NCBI GenBank assembly: GCA_030591105.1
Contig: JAUVBS010000145.1
Coordinates: 1 to 6,032 of the forward strand
DNA from: a bacterium
Lineage (GTDB): Bacteria; Krumholzibacteriota; Krumholzibacteriia; LZORAL124-64-63
Reading direction: 5' to 3'
Length of the DNA: 6,032 bases
Part shown: piece by piece, positions 1-3,484 of the stretch
How the letters are laid out: each line of letters begins with the position of its first letter
How positions within the stretch are numbered: position 1 is the stretch's first letter
The notes under the pieces: model-generated
The model's database searches: none
Seen by the model: only the letters and a program-made list of their open reading frames with translations
Told to the model about the DNA's origin: nothing
Position numbers and translations under genes: made by a program

Positions 1-90
1 AATCCCTCACCTATCGCCAAATACTTGTTGACTTTTACCCATATTGGTGTATAGTGGCTTAATACTTAAAGAATGCCCCATTATTTCAAC
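1..90. other. AT-rich foreign or junction segment
   Basis: Hand counting gives about 37% G+C for these 90 bases against about 66% for the next 90. The change falls where the minus-strand LysM gene stops resembling its family, after residue A207 (codon at 91-93). The segment carries a promoter-like sequence on the plus strand, and one plus frame is open from the left edge to a TAA at 60-62, so it could be the tail of a gene lying further left. It may be the end of an inserted or recombined element, or a chimeric assembly join. No terminal inverted repeat or target duplication can be judged from one side only. Confidence 0.55.
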
Positions 91-711
91 GGCACCCTTA
101 CCCCACGCCGCGAGTGGCTGTGCGCTGCGGAACGATACACCGCCGTCGATGTCCTTCACGTCGAACACCACGCCGTTACCGCCGGCGGCGACGAACGCGT
201 CGATACGCTCGAAAGCGGCACCGTAGCCGCAGAGCGCACCGGTGAGGTAGATGCCACGCAGGTTGCGCCCGGCCACGGCCGGTATGGTGGCTTGCGGGTA
301 GTCTTGCTGAGCCAAACACGGTATGAGCAGCTTCTGGCCGGGATGAAGCAGGTTGGTGGTCAGATCGTTCTCGCGGCGGATGGCACCGAGCAGGTCTTCT
401 TGTCCATAGTAGCCGGACCGGGCACGGTAGTCGGCGGCGATTCGGTTGAGCGTGTCGCCCGACTGTACGATGTGGACCAGCGGCTCGGACTCGCGTTCGG
501 ACGAGGTGACCGGTACGACCGCGAGCGCCGGCCCGAGAGGTGGTAAGCCGTACAGAGCAAGGTCGGCGATCGCCAGTGACGGCCAGGCGGTGGCGACATC
601 GGCGGTGACGATCGGACAAGCGATAACGGCAACGACGGTGATCAGCACTGCGCCCCGAGCGCATCGAGAGGTTGCATTCTGCAAGTTGCGGCCCGTCCTC
701 GATTGCAACAA
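7..711 (-). CDS. exported LysM protein with truncated DUF4015-like putative glycosyl hydrolase domain
   Basis: An envelope protein, probably bound to peptidoglycan. Residues 20-42 form a hydrophobic export segment after arginines. V-I-A-C (C32) fits a lipobox, and A-T-A at 40-42 could instead be a signal peptidase I site. Residues 79-131 are a LysM domain (HIVQSGDTLNRIA at its start, NLLHPGQKLLIP at its end), a fold known to bind N-acetylglucosamine glycans. From about 149, RGIYLTG and VVFDVKDIDGGVSF match the start of DUF4015 (Pfam: putative glycosyl hydrolase domain), normally followed by a few hundred more residues. Here similarity ends at WGKGA (203-207); the last 27 residues are encoded by AT-rich DNA and look unrelated. 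The gene is therefore 3'-truncated and the catalytic barrel is essentially missing, so it is probably a pseudogene. The start is uncertain: TTG at 711 is the longest choice with only a weak GGA upstream; TTG at 684 has GAGG upstream at a long 12-nt spacing. Confidence 0.78.
   Translation of the reverse strand: MLQSRTGRNLQNATSRCARGAVLITVVAVIACPIVTADVATAWPSLAIADLALYGLPPLGPALAVVPVTSSERESEPLVHIVQSGDTLNRIAADYRARSGYYGQEDLLGAIRRENDLTTNLLHPGQKLLIPCLAQQDYPQATIPAVAGRNLRGIYLTGALCGYGAAFERIDAFVAAGGNGVVFDVKDIDGGVSFRSAQPLAAWGKGAVEIMGHSLSIKPLYTNMGKSQQVFGDR
28..55 (+). promoter_or_regulatory. sigma70-like promoter in the AT-rich segment
   Basis: TTGACT (28-33) and TATAGT (50-55) are separated by 16 bp, one short of the usual spacing; each hexamer differs from consensus at one base. 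Transcription would start near 62, within or next to a small palindrome, TTAATACTTAA (59-69), and run rightward, antisense to the truncated LysM gene. An ATG follows at 73 but has no clear Shine-Dalgarno sequence, and the frame it opens looks like a shadow. It could be an outward promoter of a mobile element; AT-rich DNA also yields such matches by chance. Confidence 0.35.
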
Positions 712-977
712 GTGACGTTTTTCCAGCAGTTTCTGCGCGCTACGTCAGCGGCTGCAAGCGATGGGCCCCACCTTACTTCGGCCCTCCGAATAGAGTCGTA
801 CCCGGACGGTTACTACCTCTGCCGGTACGGTGTTGAGCGGAAGCACTGCAGACGGATCGGGCCACCACTGACGACCGCCGCACATCCGCCGCAACGACCG
901 GTCGCTGAGATTTTCGTTGTGCTCGGGGACAGGTTCTGGAGAATGGAGCCACTGGAGTCGATCCGACAGGAGACGTC
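712..977. other. divergent intergenic region, no clear promoter
   Basis: This spacer lies between the minus-strand LysM gene and the plus-strand membrane-protein gene, so promoters for both should be inside it. I see no convincing -35/-10 pair on either strand and no tRNA, tandem repeat or strong terminator. An open frame of 107 codons crosses it (703-1026) and overlaps the next gene out of frame; it lacks family features and is treated as chance. The only clear signal is the ribosome binding site at its right end. Confidence 0.5.
968..973 (+). promoter_or_regulatory. ribosome binding site of the membrane-protein gene
   Basis: AGGAGA lies 4 nt before the ATG at 978 (GGAG at 969-972, 5 nt away). 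This near-consensus Shine-Dalgarno sequence fixes the start of the membrane-protein gene and argues against the overlapping out-of-frame ORF. Confidence 0.8.
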
Positions 978-1913
978 ATGGACATTCGCTACTGGGATCC
1001 GCTGGGCCGGGGACTCGAAGGCATGAAGGAGATCCTCATGCGCCCGGTCGACCTTGGTAAGTGGTTTGCGCTGGGGTTCACCGCCTGGCTGGCCAATCTG
1101 ATCAACGGCTGGGGCGGCGGCGGTTCGGGCGCTAGCTGGCGCGGTTATCTCGACAGCGATGAGTTGCAGGGCGTCGTGATCGGCACCACCGATCGCGTCG
1201 AGGACCTGCTCACCAACAGCATCGAGTTCGCGTTCGTCGGCGTGGCCTTGTTCGTGGCGCTCGGGCTCGTCGTTCTGTTCCTGTGGCTCAGTTCACGCGG
1301 TCAGTTCGTGTACCTCGATAACGTCGTCCACAATCGTTCGCGAGTTACCGAACCGTGGAACCGTCTCGCCGGCCTCGCCGATTCGCTCTTCCGTTGGCGT
1401 CTACTGTTCGCGGTGGCGATTTTCCTGGCTTTCGGCATGTTGGCCGCGACGGCCGCTCTGCTCGCGATCACCTTGGGCTTCGACGGCTGGGGCCGCGGGT
1501 TCTCGATCCTCGGTTACATGGTGCTCGGTAGTGTCACACTGATGGCGACGATCGTCGTGGCCTATGTCCAGTTCTTCCTCAGCCACTTCGTGGTGCCGTT
1601 GATGTACAAGCACGACGAGAGCGCCACGGCCGCCTGGCGACGCTTCCTGGACCAGTTGACGGCGCAGCCGTGGCCGTTCGTTCTGGTCGGGCTGTTCTTC
1701 CTGCTGATCACCTTGATCGTGGGCGCGGTGATCACGGTGCTGGGTCTGGCCACCTGTTGCGTCGGTTTCATCGTGCTGGGTATGCCCTACCTAGGTGCAG
1801 TGTTGCTGCTGCCGGTGACGACGACGCTGCGCCTGTTCGATCTGCAGTGGCTGGCTCAGTTCGGACCCGATTTCGACGCGTTGGCGACCACCTCGCCCGT
1901 GACGCAAGATTAG
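978..1913 (+). CDS. polytopic membrane protein, uncharacterised (DUF7544-like)
   Basis: A 311-residue inner-membrane protein of unknown function. The N-terminus (WDPLGRGLEGMKEILMRPVDLGKWFALGF in outline: a WDPL box, then RPxDLGKWFxLGF) resembles a family of bacterial membrane proteins with an amphipathic start followed by a KWF-type first membrane segment. I associate this with DUF7544-type proteins, from memory. Hydrophobic segments lie at about 27-43, 82-105, 140-165, 176-201, 233-257 and 259-285, so five or six membrane spans are likely. A glycine-rich GWGGGGSG stretch (44-51) follows the first. There are no enzyme motifs, nucleotide-binding loops or transporter signatures. Between spans, short charged loops occur (SRGQFVYLDNV; YKHDESATAAWRRF). 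Family knowledge suggests a structural or stress-linked membrane role at most; none is shown here. The gene converges on the next one, with 18 bp between stop codons. The ATG start is supported by AGGAGA upstream. Confidence 0.9.
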   Translation: MDIRYWDPLGRGLEGMKEILMRPVDLGKWFALGFTAWLANLINGWGGGGSGASWRGYLDSDELQGVVIGTTDRVEDLLTNSIEFAFVGVALFVALGLVVLFLWLSSRGQFVYLDNVVHNRSRVTEPWNRLAGLADSLFRWRLLFAVAIFLAFGMLAATAALLAITLGFDGWGRGFSILGYMVLGSVTLMATIVVAYVQFFLSHFVVPLMYKHDESATAAWRRFLDQLTAQPWPFVLVGLFFLLITLIVGAVITVLGLATCCVGFIVLGMPYLGAVLLLPVTTTLRLFDLQWLAQFGPDFDALATTSPVTQD

Positions 1914-1916
1914 CCG

Positions 1917-1943
1917 ATCGCGCGCTACTGATCAGTTCGCGAT
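1917..1943. terminator. nested inverted repeat between converging genes, possible bidirectional terminator
   Basis: ATCGCG (1917-1922) is complemented by CGCGAT (1938-1943), and between them lies a perfect 10-bp palindrome, ACTGATCAGT (1927-1936). The structure spans the short gap between two facing stop codons and includes the TGA of the minus-strand gene. No T-tract follows on either strand, so it is not a canonical intrinsic terminator. It may slow polymerase, protect 3' ends or be chance. Confidence 0.35.
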
Positions 1944-3221
1944 ACGGTAGCAGATGATCTCCAGATCCGACGCCGGTTGGTCCTCGTCGGCATCTTCGTC
2001 GGCATCCTCGCCACCGCCGCCGAACATCGAACGCCGCGCCTGCCGGTACCCCTTGACCAGAAGCGCCCGGTCGGGTGCCGTGAAGAACAGCTTGTCTTCT
2101 TTCGCGTCGCCCTCACAACGGAAGGCGACCTGGCGAACTAGCTGTCCCTGGGGATCGAACACGTCGTAGGTCAACATGACACCGTCTGGCTGTTCGCGAC
2201 CGCTGCGGCCGTGCCGGACCCAGAGATACCCCGCGTCATCGACATGCAGGCTCGCGATGGCCGGATCGTGGTCCTCGATCTGGGTGTCGAGTTGCACGCG
2301 CCGGCCGTTGATCATGGCGACCACCCCGGTGGCAACATCGTCCTTCTCCTGCTGGGTGCGACGATAGGGATCGAACTCGCGCTCGATCACCAGCTCGCGC
2401 TCGCCGTCGGATGCGTAGACTTCGATCCGGTAGCGATCCCGCACCGGCGCGGTGTAGACGCGGCCGTCAGGACCGAGCGCCCAGCCTTCGGCGTCGACGA
2501 AGTAGTTGTCCTTCTCGATGAATTCGTGGCGGCCGAAATCGACCTCGCGCGATCGCTCGAGGTAACGAACTTGCTCGCTACCGTCGTCAGCGAGCAGCGC
2601 CAGGTATCCGGTCCGGGTCATCGTTCCGTCGCCCGGCGTCATTTTGTTGCCCGAACAGACGATACGTCCTTCTCGACAGCGGACGGCCTGGATACCGGCA
2701 AATCCGCCCTCGGTCCGATCGCCGCCCGGCGTGAACGATCCGGCCGGCGTATCGTCCAGGTCGATCTTGACGACCTTACCGGGAAACCGCTGGTAGATGC
2801 CGAGGGTCCCGTCGGGCAAGAAGGTCAGCCCGCTCGGGCGGCGCACCTCGCCGGGCCCATCGCCCTCGCGGCTGAGCGTGTGCACGAACGCGCCGTCGGG
2901 GGTAAATACGCTGACTTCGCAGAGCTGGCTGTCCAGGACATAGAGATTGAGCAACTGGTCACCGATCACATCGCCGATGGCGCCGAACATGACCTCCTCG
3001 TCATCCTCACCGCCGGCGCGCCACAGCTCCTCGAGGGCGATCGTTTGTACTCCTGACGCCACGGCAGCTGGGTTCGCAACGTGAACGACGCCGTCCTTGA
3101 CGACGGCCGGATCGGCAACGGCCAGACCGGCCGCGCCGATGAGCCAAACTCCCATCACCAGAAAGATCGCAGATGTTCGTCGAATGTCAGACCGCTGCGG
3201 ACCAGTAGCACACGATGGCAT
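1932..3221 (-). CDS. exported 6-bladed beta-propeller protein
   Basis: A 429-residue protein with a signal peptide: RR at 14-15, hydrophobic 18-35, likely cleavage after AVA (34-36). It is probably periplasmic or surface-exposed. The body is an NHL-like propeller: LYVLDSQLCEVSVFTPDG (93-110), then EGDGPGE (119-125) followed by P-S-G-L-T-F-L-P-D-G. The GxGPGE signature is a hallmark of the 6-bladed propeller family common in Bacteroidota and related phyla (DUF5128-like). Further blade-like strands are GWALGPDGRVYTAPVRDRY (246-264) and SLHVDDAGYLWVRHGRSG (324-341). A very acidic insert, EDADEDADED (405-414), follows GGGG near the C-terminus. No catalytic motif is visible; such proteins usually bind ligands or partners. 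An upstream in-frame start at 3278 is possible, but ATG at 3221 has a strong Shine-Dalgarno sequence and puts the signal peptide near the N-terminus. The earlier start would also translate a tandem repeat. It is divergent from the other propeller gene. Confidence 0.9.
   Translation of the reverse strand: MPSCATGPQRSDIRRTSAIFLVMGVWLIGAAGLAVADPAVVKDGVVHVANPAAVASGVQTIALEELWRAGGEDDEEVMFGAIGDVIGDQLLNLYVLDSQLCEVSVFTPDGAFVHTLSREGDGPGEVRRPSGLTFLPDGTLGIYQRFPGKVVKIDLDDTPAGSFTPGGDRTEGGFAGIQAVRCREGRIVCSGNKMTPGDGTMTRTGYLALLADDGSEQVRYLERSREVDFGRHEFIEKDNYFVDAEGWALGPDGRVYTAPVRDRYRIEVYASDGERELVIEREFDPYRRTQQEKDDVATGVVAMINGRRVQLDTQIEDHDPAIASLHVDDAGYLWVRHGRSGREQPDGVMLTYDVFDPQGQLVRQVAFRCEGDAKEDKLFFTAPDRALLVKGYRQARRSMFGGGGEDADEDADEDQPASDLEIICYRIAN
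1984..2007 (-). repeat. 12-bp coding tandem repeat for the acidic stretch
   Basis: Two copies of a 12-bp unit (plus-strand TCGTCGGCATCT and TCGTCGGCATCC) encode the E-D-A-D repeats near the C-terminus of the beta-propeller protein. A repeat in frame with a multiple of three can gain or lose units by slippage without breaking the frame. The acidic patch may bind cations such as calcium; that is inference. Confidence 0.7.
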
Positions 3222-3226
3222 GGCAA

Positions 3227-3234
3227 CCTTCCTT
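3227..3234 (-). promoter_or_regulatory. ribosome binding site that decides the 6-bladed propeller start
   Basis: On the minus strand AAGGAAGG stands 5 nt before the ATG at 3221. The match and spacing are both strong and pick this start over the longer in-frame option at 3278, which has no comparable site. Confidence 0.85.
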
Positions 3235-3244
3235 GGGTAGAATC

Positions 3245-3286
3245 GACCACGGGCAACGGACCACGGACAACGGACCACGGGTATGG
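3245..3286. repeat. heptanucleotide tandem repeat, six imperfect copies
   Basis: Reading the plus strand in steps of seven from 3245 gives GACCACG, GGCAACG, GACCACG, GACAACG, GACCACG and GGTATGG. The consensus is GACMACG, also describable as three 14-bp units from 3246. The array lies in the untranslated leader of the minus-strand propeller gene, some 24 bp before its start codon. Degenerate heptamer tandem repeats are an established class in some bacteria, notably the STRR repeats of cyanobacteria; whether this array is genome-wide here is unknown. Confidence 0.75.
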
Positions 3287-3380
3287 GCCCGCGGGCAGGA
3301 AACAGCGGTCAGCGCCGCGAGTTCCCGCACCGGCGTGGCCGCGGTTTCCCGCATCTGGCCGCGCATTCGACCACGCTATC

Positions 3381-3389
3381 TGATATAAT
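3381..3389 (+). promoter_or_regulatory. extended -10 promoter of the double-propeller gene
   Basis: TGATATAAT contains a perfect TATAAT (3384-3389) with the TGn extension one base upstream, matching the extended -10 consensus fully. No good -35 box lies 16-18 bp upstream, which is acceptable for this promoter class. Transcription should start near 3396-3397, giving a leader of about 88 nt to the ATG at 3485. Confidence 0.65.
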
Positions 3390-3413
3390 CATCGCGAGAC
3401 GATGATAAGACAA
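3385..3413 (-). promoter_or_regulatory. possible overlapping minus-strand promoter for the 6-bladed propeller gene
   Basis: On the minus strand TTGTCT (3413-3408) and GATTAT (3390-3385) are 17 bp apart, with four of six consensus bases in the -10. The -10 shares bases with the plus-strand TATAAT, so the two promoters would fire divergently from one AT-rich core. The leader would be about 155 nt and include the heptamer repeat. The match is moderate and could be a by-product of the symmetry of TATAAT. Confidence 0.35.
3388..3406. promoter_or_regulatory. operator-like inverted repeat over the predicted start site
   Basis: ATCATCG (3388-3394) and CGATGAT (3400-3406) form a perfect 7-bp inverted repeat around a 5-bp centre, CGAGA. 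It overlaps the last bases of the plus-strand -10 and is centred at 3397, the predicted transcription start. This is the usual position for a repressor site. As RNA only half of it would be transcribed from the plus promoter, so a DNA operator is likelier than an RNA hairpin. Confidence 0.5.
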
Positions 3414-3473
3414 GATCGCGCCCGGACGATCGATCCCGGCGGCGCGTAGCCTTGTGCCCGTTTGTTTTAACCT

Positions 3474-3477
3474 GAGG
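3474..3477 (+). promoter_or_regulatory. ribosome binding site of the double-propeller gene
   Basis: GAGG lies 7 nt before the ATG at 3485. It supports this start, which is directly followed by a typical signal peptide. Confidence 0.75.
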
Positions 3478-3484
3478 TCCGACC

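Larger units (their letters stand above)
3222..3484. other. shared intergenic regulatory region of two divergent propeller genes
   Basis: This spacer carries the leaders of both exported propeller genes. From left to right it has the minus-strand ribosome binding site, a heptamer tandem repeat, a GC-rich stretch with a degenerate direct repeat (GTTCCCGCACCGG at 3321-3333, GTTTCCCGCATCTGG at 3344-3358), the promoter/operator cluster at 3381-3413 and the plus-strand leader of about 88 nt with its own ribosome binding site. No small gene with a good start is seen inside. Confidence 0.6.

Noticed and set aside
73..546. Plus-strand frame of 157 codons beginning just after the AT-rich promoter
   Set aside because: It lacks a Shine-Dalgarno sequence and, beyond the first few codons, is the antisense of the LysM domain. 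It is probably a chance fusion frame.
703..1026. Plus-strand frame of 107 codons across the intergenic region
   Set aside because: It overlaps the start of the membrane-protein gene in another frame, and that gene has the only good ribosome binding site. No family features.
2211..3056. Plus-strand open frame of 281 codons opposite the 6-bladed propeller gene
   Set aside because: The minus-strand gene has a strong start, signal peptide and the GDGPGE signature; this frame shows no domain.
3222..3278. Longer N-terminus for the 6-bladed propeller gene, starting at 3278
   Set aside because: The extra 19 residues would be partly encoded by the heptamer repeat and would push the signal peptide inward; AAGGAAGG at 5 nt favours the ATG at 3221.
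3245..3286. CRISPR array
   Set aside because: The units are 7 bp with no unique spacers; this is a simple tandem repeat.
3418..3445. Possible leader hairpin (GCGCCCGG pairing with CCG-GC-GGCGC, 2-nt bulge) in the double-propeller leader
   Set aside because: Stems of this size are frequent by chance in GC-rich DNA. It matches no riboswitch I recognise and is too far from the ribosome binding site to sequester it.
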